Shown: positions 1 through 10,874 of the stretch, piece after piece
Layout of the letters: each line of letters opens with the position of its first letter
Position numbering within the stretch: the stretch's first letter is position 1
NCBI GenBank assembly: GCA_007844125.1
Contig: CM017558.1
Coordinates: 29,195,264-29,259,263, forward strand
DNA from: Sinonovacula constricta
Lineage: Eukaryota; Mollusca; Bivalvia; Cardiida; Solecurtidae
Length of the DNA: 64,000 bases
Reading direction: 5' to 3'
Translations under genes and position numbers: made by a program
Notes under the pieces: model-generated
The model's input: the letters and a program-made list of their open reading frames with translations, nothing else
Databases searched by the model: none
Told to the model about the DNA's origin: nothing

Positions 1-95
1 TTGACATTAGTAATCTGATCAGTGTACCGTATTGATCAGTCCCTTCCATTGACTTGTCTGTTTTAGTTGAAGGAAATTACACTAATAACATGATT

Positions 96-102
96 ACATA
101 TA

Positions 103-185
<83 letters not shown>
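96..185. repeat. (TA)n microsatellite
   Basis: About 90 bases of almost pure TA dinucleotide. It creates a spurious Tyr-Ile ORF on the minus strand. Length is likely polymorphic. Confidence 0.95.
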
Positions 186-188
<3 letters not shown>

Positions 189-382
189 CAATTAAAAACA
201 TAAGTGACAAGTGTGCATGTAAAAACAATAATGTTCCTTTGATAAACAAGGCAATAAATTGATAAAAAAAAACGTTTATCTGTGTTTGTTTTTCTATATA
301 CTTTAAAAATCAAGTGAGGCAATAAAATATTGTGAAATTGAAAGTAAAAAGTGCTATTTTTCAATACTAATGTATAATGAAT

Positions 383-446
383 CTGTTCAGTTCCTCTAGA
401 ATTTAGTGATGAGTTTTGGCAAAATGCAAAACCTATTTTAACTAAA
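383..446 (+). pseudogene. YqaJ-domain remnant, inverted relative to the larger one
   Basis: Plus-strand translation from 383 gives CSVPLEFSDEFWQNAKP, nearly the same as CSVALEFDDEFWQNAKP encoded on the minus strand of the neighbouring remnant (609-875). The FDxEFW block is the late acidic/aromatic motif of YqaJ-type exonuclease domains. Only about 20 codons survive. It lies in opposite orientation to the larger remnant, so the locus once held two convergent copies or was locally inverted. Confidence 0.5.
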
Positions 447-608
447 TGCAAATGTAGTGCTATTTTTCAATACTTATGTATGTGTACATATTCTTTAAAT
501 CTTAATTTATATGAACAAAATTTCACTAGTAAACTAGTGACTAGTAAACCTGAAATAACTAAATTCATGTTTGTTAACAACACAAATTTCAGGTTTTTAT
601 ACAAAAAC

Positions 609-2380
609 TTATTTGCTATCATTAACAAACATCTTTTTCAACACAGCAAAGTAAGCATTAGTATAAAACTTATAGAACATAGGTTTTGCATTTTGCCAAA
701 ACTCATCATCAAATTCTAAAGCAACAGAACAGATTCCTTTGTGGGTATAACCAACCAACATGCACTTCCTCAGTCCTGTAACCCCCATTTGTCCTTGGAT
801 CTGAGCAAAATAGGCATGGGAATGTCTCAGCTGCAAACCTTCTTCTGTTGACGTACATATAGTAGACAGTTTCAATGCATTTTAGGGTGAAAATGTTTAT
901 ACTTTTATAAACATATAATTTCCAGAAGAAATTTACCACAATGTTGGCAGTCAACAATGCCATCAGGGGAACATGCTTATATCGGGTCTTCCAGTTAGAT
1001 AATCAGACCTGGAATATTGACGGAAACATGTCTAAGGTGTCAAAACCTATGTGCCTTCATGAACATGTCACGAGCCTTACTCTCGAAACGACGACCGAAT
1101 CTTACGGCATCAGGGACAAAATCTCCATCAAAACTGTTAGATCTCGATAAATATTCTGCTGTTCTATTTATATTTGTTGAATGTAAAATCTTGTGGTAGT
1201 TGGAGGCTGTTAGAAAACATCATTAAACTGCTGTACTTTCTGTGCAGGTGTTCGACAGCTGAGTGGCTTGATGGGTTCATCTCTTTTGGAACAGTCATAT
1301 ATAGCACGTAGGGCACAGGCAGATGGATGAAGCAGTAAAAGTTGACTGAAAAACACACCGGGGTCAGGGGTCTGGTAATCTGTAGACAGAGGGGAATACA
1401 GCGGCATAGGAGTCTGTGCACTGTAACAAAATAAAACAGTATTGATTAAATATATGAACGCAATTATCATTTCTGAAATAAAAATTCATTTTATGGCTAA
1501 ACCTCTGATTTTTGTTATTAAAATGAATTACAAGTACTTAGTATTGCACGATAATCACATACATCATCACTTGTAAAATGAATGAGTCATAACACTATAA
1601 AAGGGTTAAGACTTTAATGTAATATGTGTAGTATCAAAACATTGTGTGAACATGATTTAAACACAAACAGTATCAGCTTTAGTAATGTACATATATATGG
1701 AGGGTACATAAGTCTTAGACAGAACACCCTATAAAGTTTAAAAGATGTGAACCTTTGCTCTGATGCTACTGATGTGTCCAAGTCAGCTGCTATGACAGGT
1801 TTCCCTAGTTGCTGTAGTTGAGATGCTCTGCGATCCCTAACACATGGAATCGAGGTACAACTCATCAACGAAGTCAAGAACTTCAAACAAAGTAGCCACT
1901 ACATGTATATAGAACCATCAATACTAAAATGCACGTGCATGTATACATCTACAATACTGCCATCATGCCAAACACATTATACACAAACACACAAACAATG
2001 TATTTAACAATATACATGTATGTTACCAATACTCATTTTTGTACTGTTTACATGAATACTAATATTCAAAAATACTTTGAATAATAAATAAAGATTACAG
2101 AAAATAATATTATACCAATGACATTTATTAATAATATAAATATAGCACTTAAAGGTCAATTCTTAAAATCTTACACATGTAACTTGTTAATCTACACATA
2201 ACAAGCCATTTATTTTTTGCTTAAAGTAGTCTTACCCTCCTTTGCCGGTACAATAGACAGACTGAATGAATGCTTCACTGCTGTTTTTCTTAATAATCAA
2301 ACAGGAATAGTGGCTCTTTCTAGTGACTGGATCTTTGTCATTTGTTCATGGCTTCACGAGTGATTTCACAGCAACACATT
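609..2380 (-). pseudogene. Decayed SWIM/YqaJ-domain protein gene
   Basis: Minus-strand fragments follow the order expected of animal SWIM zinc-finger plus YqaJ-exonuclease proteins. Near 2240-2380 a fragment reads SHYSCLIIKKNSS and ends at an apparent donor. Near 1890-1830 the reading VATLFEVLDFVDELYLDSMC resembles the helix after a SWIM Cys-x-His. Near 1210-1420 an exon-like segment follows a TTACAG acceptor. Near 1150-1050 AVRFGRRFESKARDMF matches the start of a YqaJ core, and about 970-905 reads ACSPDGIVDCQHCGKFLLEI, matching its SPDG metal-binding motif. At 609-875 HAYFAQIQGQMGVTG and LEFDDEFW match its Q-x-Q-x-Q and D-x-E-F-W blocks. In-frame stops and frame changes separate these blocks, so the gene is dead. 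In animals such genes are numerous and probably transposon-linked. YqaJ assignment is fairly secure; the SWIM assignment is weaker. Confidence 0.55.
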
Positions 2381-2747
2381 CTATTTAAAAAACAAGAACA
2401 AGTAAGTGTTAGATCTACTCAAAAATTAGTTTGTTAATTTATATTCATTTAACATAACTATTATGTTGTTACAATGTGCAGGTCGTAATGTACACACTAT
2501 TATAGATCTATATACACTATATTATCACATGATTAACCTTGTTTTCCATTCAATATACCCATGTAATATTTTTTTATAACACTAGTGTAATACAGCTTTT
2601 CTTGCAATTTGATTGGCTAGCAGCTTCGCGTGACTATTTGGTATTCATCCGCCGTGTTTGTAAACAAAATGGAAGACAATGACAGTTCTTTTTTTCGTCG
2701 GTTCAAATGTCACACTTGATTATTGGTATAAATAAACTTACACCACC

Positions 2748-3177
2748 ATGAAGCGTACGGCTAAGGATGCTGGACTTGCAACCGAAAGACGTCTGACTCT
2801 CCACAGCGCCCGGAAACATTTAGTTAAAAAATTGTCCGAAAATAACATCCCGGCAAATCAGATAATGCAGATAACATGTCACGGGACACCACAACATTCA
2901 ACCAATTAATAACTACCCCCAATTTAGCAATAATCAACACAAAATGATATTAAATAACCTCACAAAGTCTAGCTGTTTTCACCAGCATGCATGTACTCCT
3001 CAAGTGAATCAAGAAACGAATGTCCACAACGCGATGCTAACTTCAATGACTTCCGCCACAAAGAACTCAAACATAACCGGTGGCTTTAACAGCATCTTCA
3101 CAGGAAACGTTTTTGGTGGAATTTTCCATATCATCATTCAGCCGCCTATGACACAAATCAAATGTAAATTCTACTGA
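2748..3177 (+). pseudogene. C-terminal end of a Crypton/DUF3504-type tyrosine recombinase
   Basis: From ATG 2748 the frame reads LTLHSARKHLVKKLSENNIP then ANQIMQITCHGTPQHS. This matches the end of the catalytic domain of tyrosine recombinases found in Crypton-derived, DUF3504-type animal proteins, which have HSARK (the H-x-x-R pair), a GH-type motif (here CH) and then NNY with the nucleophile tyrosine. The frame ends at 2909, but a one-base shift restores NNYPQFSNNQHKMILNNL, which continues to 3177 and ends in a Gly/Phe/Asn-rich tail (NITGGFNSIFTGNVFGGIF) typical of these proteins. The N-terminal part and catalytic core are absent. It is a frameshifted fragment. Start 2748 is a convenience, not a demonstrated initiation site. 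Confidence 0.6.
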
Positions 3178-3492
3178 CGAGTCTACAAAAAAGAATTATC
3201 TCCTTATCCGACACTGACAGCGATGAAAATTAAATTGAATAGTGACCTTCACACTAACCGCTTTGTAAACTTTTCTGGGTCACGCACTTTCACGTGTTTA
3301 CAGTTTATTTTTATAAGTTATTTAGCTAAAATAGTCGATAAAACATATGGCAATGAAATGTCATTTTCATTGTATATTAATGTTAAATACGCATTAAAAG
3401 TTTGTCAAAAGGTTGTGTTTACTCTCAATTAAAGACAATAAAATGGAGCTATTTTGTATAGCGCAACAATGAACTCAAACGGACTATGATCA

Positions 3493-3515
3493 ATCGGAAC
3501 ACCTCGGATAATTCA
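3493..3515. repeat. Short dispersed motif, copy 1 (starts AATCGGAACACCTCGG)
   Basis: A motif of about 23 bases, AATCGGAACACCTCGG followed by ATAATTC, seen here, at 3591 and at 10875 (next to the foldback element). Its origin is unknown. Confidence 0.7.
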
Positions 3516-3590
3516 CGAATCATCTTAGGAAGTTAGGTGTCTGTGCTGTGGGATAACTTTGTATATCATTTATATGGAGGAAAGAAAACA

Positions 3591-3613
3591 ATCGGAACAC
3601 CTCGGATAATTCA
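3591..3613. repeat. Short dispersed motif, copy 2 (starts AATCGGAACACCTCGG)
   Basis: Second copy of the motif, 98 bases after the first in the same orientation. Flanking bases differ on both sides. Confidence 0.7.
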
Positions 3614-4040
3614 TCTCTCGGATGTATGTAGGTAGTCGGATCTCTATGGAGAGCTCGCCACTAGAAACACGGCCAATCGGACGACCAACCCTGCGCTACA
3701 AGGATGTCTGCAAGAGGGATCTGAAGTCATGCAACATCAACCCAGCAGATCTCTAAAGAGCAACCTCCGATCGCTCTAGCTGGCGTGCAAATGTCAAAAC
3801 CGGCATCAAGCAGGCTTAGGAGAAGGGAAGAGCCACAAACAGCAGAGAACCCAGCCTACCACAGCTGCCCCGATAGTAACCAACAAGGACCACACTTGCA
3901 GCAAGTGCGGCAGAAGCTGCAGCTCCCGCATTGGCTTATTCAGCCACAGTCGCCGCTGCTGCCCCACAACTAAATAAATACTCAGGTGCAGACTCCATTG
4001 TCTCCAGAGACAGAAGGATGCCAACAACAGCAACTGTGTT
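3600..4040 (+). mobile_element. 3' end of a LINE (non-LTR retrotransposon), degenerate
   Basis: Plus-strand translation gives LYGELATRN, then after a frameshift GRPTLRYKDVCKRDLKSCN with INPADL, then SSWRANVKTGIKQA, then HTCSKCGRSCSSRIGLFSHS followed by RRC and a stop near 3973. This is the usual C-terminus of one widespread group of animal LINE polyproteins, with a Cys2His2-like finger close to the stop. Stop codons (TAA after NPADL, TAG after KQA) and at least two frame changes show it is dead. The reverse transcriptase and endonuclease regions are missing, as expected for a 5'-truncated insertion. The clade is not assigned. Confidence 0.75.
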
Positions 4041-4508
4041 ACTACAGATTTATATATAAAATCTTGAAATGACCAGGCATGAGTATGACATCTGTTGTGA
4101 GTTTGTTTTTTGAAAAATAGTTTATAAATTATGTATATTTTACAGACAAAGCATTTTATTCATTACTTATGCCTAATAATAAATCTATCCATAATGTACA
4201 TGTATGCTAGTTTTTCTAAAGCTAATGAGTAATGTATGTCGTCTGAAATGACCGATTTCAAGACCAAACAACTCATTCATGTTCAAATAACGATGCAAAA
4301 CTGAAACCTACTTTGTTTTGAAGCACGCCATCGCCATTATACAACGTTTTCTGTGTAGATAGCCTATTTGTACCGGTGTCACGGTCTGATGTTTCTACCG
4401 TGCTTAAATTTCTCTGTCTAGTGTGCGCATGCGCCAAATTGCTATTTTTAACTACGCGTGCTTAAATTCCCGACCATTCCATACCGGGTGGAAATATAGA
4501 CCCATCTA

Positions 4509-5034
4509 TAGATAGTTTCCATGTGATGTCATCGACACTGATAAGACAATTTAAGGCAGCCATCTTTGTGGGCAGAAGCTAATGCAGGCCAAAATCGGGA
4601 AATACGTGCTGTATTAAACTCACCAATGTGTTTTTTTTTTATTTTTCAGTCTATTTTACTGAATTTTATATCAAAGTTAAGAGCTTTTATATAGTATTTT
4701 AAATATCAAAACTATATTTTGATAGTTTAAAAGGTTAAAGACATACAACCGCATATGTTACACTGTTCATTTTGTTTAAGTATGAGCCAATAGTTTTATT
4801 TATTTCTCTGTTTTAATTCTGTGTGCATTTATCAATTTTAAAAATAATGTATTCTGAAAATATGAATTTCAATAGCTTTCAAATGGTGTATATAGCTTTT
4901 AATTTTCGGACCACAAATAAAGAAATTACAAGAAAATAAAATTTAACCTTCTATACAATTCATATGAAAATCCCTTGAAGTTACCATCAATAATGGCTGC
5001 CAAGATAAGGGTTAAATGACGTGGAAACTATCTA
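4509..5034 (+). mobile_element. 526-bp TA-flanked MITE, copy 1
   Basis: The ends are inverted repeats: TAGATAGTTTCCATGT at the left and ACGTGGAAACTATCTA at the right, flanked by TA on both sides (4507-4508 and 5035-5036). No coding capacity. A second copy in reverse orientation lies at 31727-32247. The TA duplication suggests a Tc1/mariner-type mobiliser; this is inferred. Confidence 0.8.
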
Positions 5035-5081
5035 TACACGGTCTGAAGTTTCTATAGGACCTGTCTTTCTATATCTATATT

Positions 5082-5481
5082 CAGGGGTGGCGAAATCTCA
5101 GAAATGTTTACTTGTCCACGGACAAGTGGTTATAAAAATGTACTTGTCCGTTACAATGTGCTACTTGTCCGTATATTCATTAATAAAAACACAAGTATTT
5201 TAAGAACAATGATTTAATAATCACTTAAATCTGTTAAACCATAAAACTGTCGTGTAATTACTTCATGTTTAGTCAAATTTATCACATCACAATTACGAAC
5301 GTAAACAAATCTTTAATGCTTTTAGTCTTATGTTTCAGTTTGGGAAATATAAGTTATTTTTGGGAATTTTAACACTTAGAAATTGGATTTTTTCACTTGT
5401 CCACGGACAAGCCAATTGAAAAAATGTAACTTGTCCGGGACAAGAAAAGTACGACTCGGACAATTGATTTCGCCATCCCTG
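5082..5481. mobile_element. hAT-type MITE with 8-bp target duplication
   Basis: The 400-bp element starts CAGGGGTGGCGAAATC and ends GATTTCGCCATCCCTG (one mismatch between inverted ends). It is flanked by the perfect 8-bp direct repeat TCTATATT at 5074-5081 and 5482-5489. CAGGG ends plus an 8-bp duplication are diagnostic of hAT transposons. Both subterminal regions carry repeated ACTTGTCC / GGACAAGT motifs, including the palindrome ACTTGTCCACGGACAAGT, as expected for transposase-binding sites. Non-coding. Confidence 0.92.
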
Positions 5482-5626
5482 TCTATATTTAAACCCACTG
5501 TTTTCGTTTTTTTTAATATAGAAACATGTGCCCTGGTGGAAATATAATGCCATTTATACACGGGCTGATGTTTCGACCAGGACGATCTTTTCTATCAGGC
5601 CAATCTGTCTATCTTTACTATAAATA

Positions 5627-6966
5627 CGAGGGGCATTTATAAAGTATTAATCAGTGTGGCGCTTTAGTCGTATACGTAACATTTCTGCAGAAATTGTTAG
5701 ACCAACCCTTCGAAGTATTCCCCTTTGACTTGGATGCACTTTTCCAAGCGATGAATCCAATCGGAAAATGCTTTTAGGTAGCTCTCTTTAGGTATAGTGT
5801 TTAGACACTGGAAAAGCGCGCTGCCGACGGCGTGCCGAGAATCAAAACGTCGACCTCTCATGTAGTTCTTGATATAAGGATTCAACCAAAATCGCACGGA
5901 GCAAGATCAGGGCTATATGCAGGGTGTGGTAAAGTGTCAATGCTGTTGTCGCTAAGATACGACTTTACCACCACTGACTTGTGGGCAGGTGCGTTATCAT
6001 GAAGGAGCTTGATTCCGCGTACGCCGGTACGAGGACGGGCTGCAGTATAGTGGCTTACAACAGCAGAAAGAACCGAATCTCGGTAAAATATTCCAGTAAC
6101 ACTCCTGCCTTCTGGTATATGAATTCGAGCCTCCATTCCCTGGCAATCAAAAAATAATGCATACATAATGCGTTTTGAGGTGCGAGCTCTACGGGCAACT
6201 TGGGGCCGTTCGTCATTTTCACCGACCCACACCTTATTTTTTTCTTTACTGTCAGGCTCATAAAAATATACCCATGTTTCATCGCCAGTCACAATTTCAT
6301 TCATGCGGTTTTGGTCAGCATTCTTGTATATATCGAGCAGCTGTGACGCAATTCGCACGCGCTCCCGTTTTTGGTCCTCAGTGAGAAGGTGGGGAATCCA
6401 CCTGGCGCAAACCTTGCGTAACTTTAACACGCGAGTCAATATTTGAAAAACCGATGACGAATTAATGCCACATAAATTACTTATCTCCTCCACTGTACAG
6501 TGGGCATCATCTTCCACAGCTTTTTTAACAGCGGCAATATTTCCGTCAGTTATTGTTGTAACTGGACGGCCAGGACGGGCCTCATCTTTTATCGCCTCTC
6601 TACCGGAGGTAAATAGACGGACCTATCTTCTAACTGTGGCATACGATAGGGCACTGTCCCCATAGATCGTGTCTAAGTCTGATTTAATATCAGGTGCAGC
6701 AACGCCAATCAATGCGCGTATTTTACAATACGCTCTTTGCTGATCTTGAGAATTGTTCTCTTAATCTGCCATTTTTAACTGCAATGTACCTGACCGTAGT
6801 CGATTCAAGTGAACATTGCGCTCACTGTGTAGGTTTTTCCCGGTTTCTTCGTGCACATAACTGTAGAGGAGAGTCTGATCTTTCCATACATGTATAACAT
6901 GTACCAATTACGCTCGGATTAACGTTAAAAAAATCGCACTGATTAATACTTTATAAATGCCCCTCG
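5627..6966 (-). mobile_element. mariner-type transposon (1340 bp)
   Basis: It is bounded by perfect inverted repeats of about 30 bp, starting CGAGGGGCATTTATAAAGTA on each strand, and by TA target duplications (5625-5626 and 6967-6968). Length and structure fit mariner. It holds one transposase pseudogene on the minus strand. The ends are intact although the ORF is broken, so it could still be moved in trans. Confidence 0.93.
5697..6772 (-). pseudogene. mariner transposase, DD34D, inactivated
   Basis: Cut-and-paste transposase of the mariner family. Visible in order: N-terminal helix-turn-helix region (YGDSALSYATV), linker ARPGRPVTT, first catalytic Asp in VTGDETWVYFYEPDS, second in LHDNAPAH, third in HPAYSPDLAPCDF. 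Exactly 34 residues separate the last two Asp (DD34D). The C-terminus RGRRFDS and KAFSDWIHRLEKCI is typical of one mariner subgroup. The frame is broken by a stop at codon 4 (TAA), by a TAG where a Trp is conserved (about 6626-6628), and by a frameshift just after PCDFG (around 5885-5890), where the NPYIKNYMRGRRF segment resumes in another frame. About 350 codons in total. Start taken at 6772, where MAD matches the family. Confidence 0.93.
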
Positions 6967-7430
6967 TACCTATGATATATCACGTTTACTGAAGACGGAA
7001 ATGTGCACCCGGTGGGTGTCTAATCTCGTCTATTACAAAGGCTAATAATTCTTTCAGGTCAATATGTCTGTAACATATACGTACGTCTGTAACTTACGCA
7101 CACATAATATAATTCGTTTTCTTAGCTGGAAACATGTGTCCGGAGGAAATCTCAACCCCTTCATAAACGGGCTGATGTTCCCTTCAGGCCAATATTTATG
7201 TCTCAACCATATACACGATACATAAATATAACACGTATACTTAAGACGGAAATGTGTGCCTGAGTGAAAATTTAAATCCATCTATGCACGGTCGGACGTT
7301 TCTGTTGGGCTATCTTTACAATAGATTCATACATGTACATCTAGAATATTTCACGTTTACTTAAGATGGAAATGTGCGTCCGGGAGAAAATCTCGGACTA
7401 TCTATATAGGGGCTCATATTTCTATTAATT

Positions 7431-7876
7431 TTTTGCACATATGCATTGGGTCGTGTGAGAAATTTAGACATAGTAGAAATATGAGACCGTGACACGGGGT
7501 CACGTGACGTTATTATTGGAAAAACCTAGATTGTTCTATTTCCGGGCCATGACTATTGCGGCAAGCCAGCTTTGTATTTGGATTTTCCATGGCTATTTTT
7601 AGAATATCTCGTCCGTGTCATGCACATTTTACCCAGACACAAACAGCAATGGATACTGTGGTACATATCGATATATCTCGGTTACATCCGAAGGCCGAAT
7701 CGCATGTTGTTGAGCTGAAAAAAAAATCAGTTTCATCACCAGTAAAGTCTACTGTGTAAACAGTGCTTGGCTTTAGTCGAATATCTATATTTTCGAATAT
7801 CTATATTTAGCTTTTGTTGGGTTTGCTACCTTAGTTAATGCTTGTTGCTTGCCAGCTTGATTTTGTGACAGCATCA
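7431..7876. other. No gene recognised
   Basis: Unique-looking AT-rich DNA. A short ORF at 7556-7759 shows no family resemblance that I can see. Confidence 0.5.
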
Positions 7877-8179
7877 ATCGGAACACGGTTATCGCTAAAC
7901 CCACACCATTTAACTCCGCACACCTTTTAAGTCTAGTAGTGAAGGCGGAGTCATGGAGGTATGTGGGCGGAGTTAAACGTGTATCCAAATACCAACATGG
8001 ACCGAAAAGTGCAGATTAGGACACATGCCTCGTGTTATTTTATGATAACATCAATCCGGTAAAACACACACAATATTTTAAATAGCTACCTATATAAATA
8101 AATTTTTTGGAATATTTGTAAGACTACTCAACGGTATTTTGTGGTTTCACACTGGTGCACATAGTAAACAATATTACAT

Positions 8180-8790
8180 TCAAAAGCCGCACATCAATTC
8201 GGTCTGCTGAGTAAAAGGTGTCATTTAGGTCCGTTGGGTATAAGGTGTGCATAGTGCCCCGTATTATTTTAAAGCCAAACACCATTTAAGTCCATTGGGT
8301 AAAAATGTACATAGTGCCCCATATTACTTTAAAGCCGCACACCATTTAAGACTGTTGGGTAAAAGGTGTACATAGTGCCCCATATTACTTTTAAAGCCGA
8401 ACATCATTTAAGTCAGTTTGGTAAAGGGTGTACATAGTGCCCCATATTACTTTAAAAGCCACGCACCATTTAAGTCTGTTTGGTAAAAGGTGTACATCGT
8501 GCTCCATATTACTTTAAAAGCCGCACACCATTTAAGTCTGTTGGGTAAAAGGTGTACATAGTGCCCCATATTACTTTAAAAGCCGCGCACCATTTAAGTC
8601 TGTTTGGTAAAAGGTGTACATAGTGCCCCATATTACTTTAAATGCCGCACACCATTTAAGTCAAATGGATAAACGGTGCACATTGTGTGCTATGACCATT
8701 AAATGTAGCATATGGTCATTTGTCGTCGTTATAAGCAGCTCACCATTAAGTTCGTTTGGGTAAGAGGTGTAAACAAAATACTGAGTATAT
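8180..8790 (+). repeat. Left arm array of the foldback element, about 62-bp units
   Basis: About nine or ten units of CACACCATTTAAGTCTGTTG followed by GGTAAAAGGTGTACATAGTG and CCCCATATTACTTTAAAAGC. The central units are the most alike; the outer ones have drifted. Confidence 0.9.
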
Positions 8791-8839
8791 ACTTCTTCTG
8801 TATGGAGAATTAAAACATACGTTAACTTACACCTTGTTA

Positions 8840-9010
8840 CCTATTGACGGTGGACTCCGAATAGGAGGGTCCCGTGTTCGAACCCCGAAAGTGACCACGT
8901 GGTGTTAGTCCTTGAGCAAGACTATTTACTGTACATTGCTCCAGGTATTCAGTACCTGAGTACTGGTTCTACCCAGGAAGTGGACAGTCGAGAGGGATTA
9001 ATATAAGTTA
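8840..9010 (+). mobile_element. tRNA-derived SINE-like segment inside the foldback element
   Basis: A B-box-like GTTCGAACC with the preceding GGGTCCCGT sits in a tRNA-like 3' half. A body ending GGACAGTCGAGAGGGATTA follows. No convincing A box, so this is a partial copy or a divergent family. Confidence 0.45.
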
Positions 9011-9529
9011 AAAGAACTTGTTTCCCAATCGACTATAAATAAATAGGTTAAACCTATTGACATGTAAGTGTTTATTTCTCATTTAAAATCCTCATGAATA
9101 AAAATCTTTTAACTATGATGAGGAGAAAGCAAAACTAATAAACGACAGGACATAATCACATTCATATGCATTTTATTTATATTGATAAAAAATTATTTTA
9201 TCAATAAGAATATATAAGACAAAGTCCTATGAGCATTGCATCATGTACAAAAATTGAAACGACACAGTACCAAGGTATATACATGCACGCCAAATGTAAA
9301 AGTGAGAACAAATCTGTTATGAGTCATTAAACAATAAAAGCAAACCCGACAGTTACCGCCTTGGAACGGTCAGTCGGCAAAATGGACCGACTGGGGTGCT
9401 TAACCCGGTTTTACATAGCTTAACCTCGCACTTCCTGATGGGTTTCTCGAATGCAAGCAATGAAAAGAAAAAATAAATTAAAAATGGATAATTACAAGTC
9501 GGACAAAAATAAAGAATGTCGTGTACACC

Positions 9530-10500
9530 TACATCATTCTTACTTAACTGGTGTGCGTCTTAGAATTGTCATACGGGACCATGTGTACACATATATCCAC
9601 CTGACTTAAATGGTGTGCGGCTTATAATGACCATACGGGACCCTGTGTACACCTACATCCTCCTGACTTAAATGGTGTGAAGCATACAATGGTCATTCGG
9701 GACCATGTGTACACATATATCCAACTGACTTAAATGGTGTGCTGCTAATAATGGCAAGTTCTGTGTACACATATATCCCCCTGACTTAAATGGTGTGCGG
9801 CTTACAATAGTCATACGGGCCATGCAGGACCCTGTTTACACCTACATCTTTCTTACTTATATGGTGTGCGGTTTAGAATGGTCATACGGGATTAGTGTAC
9901 ACATATATACACCGGACGTAAATGGCTATACGGGACCCTGTGTACACCTACATCCTTCTTACTTAAACGTTGTGCGGCTAAGAAAAGTCATACGGGACCA
10001 TGTGTACACCTATATATCCACCTGACTTAAATGGTGTGCGGCTTATAATGGCCATACGGGACCCTGTGTATACATATAACCACCTGACTTAAATTGTGTG
10101 CGGCTTATAATGGTCACACGGGATCATGTGTAAATATATATCCGTCTCACTTAAACGGTGTGCGGCTTATGACGGCCATAGGTGCCTTTTGTACACATTA
10201 TTTTCCATGGACCTGAAAGGGGTGTTCCTTATAACGGCCATAATGTGTACCTTTGTACGATTTTTCCTCAAAGGAACTGAATAATGTGTGGCTTTTAACG
10301 GTCATAAGCGGCCCTGTGTACACCACTAACTCACCTGACTTAAACGGTGTGCGGCTTGCAACCCACATGACTGCGTCTACCTTTAATCCACCAGACTTAA
10401 ATGGTGTGCGGCTTATAATAGTCATACAGGACCCTGGGTACACATATAACATACATACATACAACATACAACGTCACTAAATACATTATGTACACCTCTA
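9530..10500 (-). repeat. Right arm array of the foldback element, 62-64 bp units
   Basis: About 15 units of CACCTGACTTAAATGGTGTG then CGGCTTATAATGGTCATACG then GGACCCTGTGTACACATATA. The reverse complement aligns with the left-arm unit over the GCCGCACACCATTTAAGTC core, so the two arrays form the inverted arms. Confidence 0.88.
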
Positions 10501-10874
10501 ACTACTTGACTTAATTAGTGTTATGAACATCCGTTATCATGTTGGCTTTTTGTCAATGCATTCAGTTCCATATAAATTGTGAATTGTTATCGTTGACAAA
10601 TACGCTGTAACTAACTTGTATTTTACCGTTATATTACTGTTTACCGTGCGAAAAATCCGTCGAAAATATAGTGTGCTTACTTCTGAACTAAATTAATCTA
10701 TTATTAGTAAATAGTTTTCACTAATATTTATATAAACATTATCTTGGCAACCGACGTCTAGCGTTAGTTCTTTTCGACGAATACAGTGCCTGCACAGAGA
10801 AGGCGTGGCTAACCGTGAGTGACACCTAACTTAAACGGTGTGTAGACTTCAACGGTGTGGATCTAACGATTTCC

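Larger units (their letters stand above)
4480..7430. repeat. Old degenerate tandem repeat (about 130-150 bp unit) carrying nested insertions
   Basis: Related segments recur: GGTGGAAATATAGACCCATC, then TACACGGGCTGATGTTTC, then CAGGCCAATCTGTCTATC, then TATCACGTTTACTTAAGACG. Examples begin near 4485, 5028, 5530, 6970, 7130, 7245 and 7365. Sequence agreement is loose, so this is an ancient array. It is interrupted by the MITE at 4509, the hAT-type element at 5082 and the mariner at 5627. Confidence 0.6.
7887..10874. mobile_element. Foldback-like transposon with tandem-repeat arms and 10-bp target duplication
   Basis: The ends are imperfect inverted repeats: left GGTTATCGCTAAACCCACAC, right (read inward on the other strand) GGAAATCGTTAGATCCACAC. 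A perfect 10-bp direct repeat, ATCGGAACAC, flanks the element at 7877-7886 and 10875-10884. Inside, a tandem array of about 62-bp units (8180-8790) is matched by a second array of 62-64 bp units in opposite orientation (9530-10500). Both units contain GCCGCACACCATTTAAGTC or its complement. No ORF resembles a transposase, so it is non-autonomous. Tandem-repeat inverted arms and a 9-10 bp duplication are features of Foldback and MULE-like elements; the superfamily is inferred. Confidence 0.8.

Noticed and set aside
609..875. Phage or bacterial contamination suggested by the YqaJ motif
   Set aside because: The fragments lie in AT-rich animal DNA with intron-like spacing, and animal genomes are known to carry such domains.
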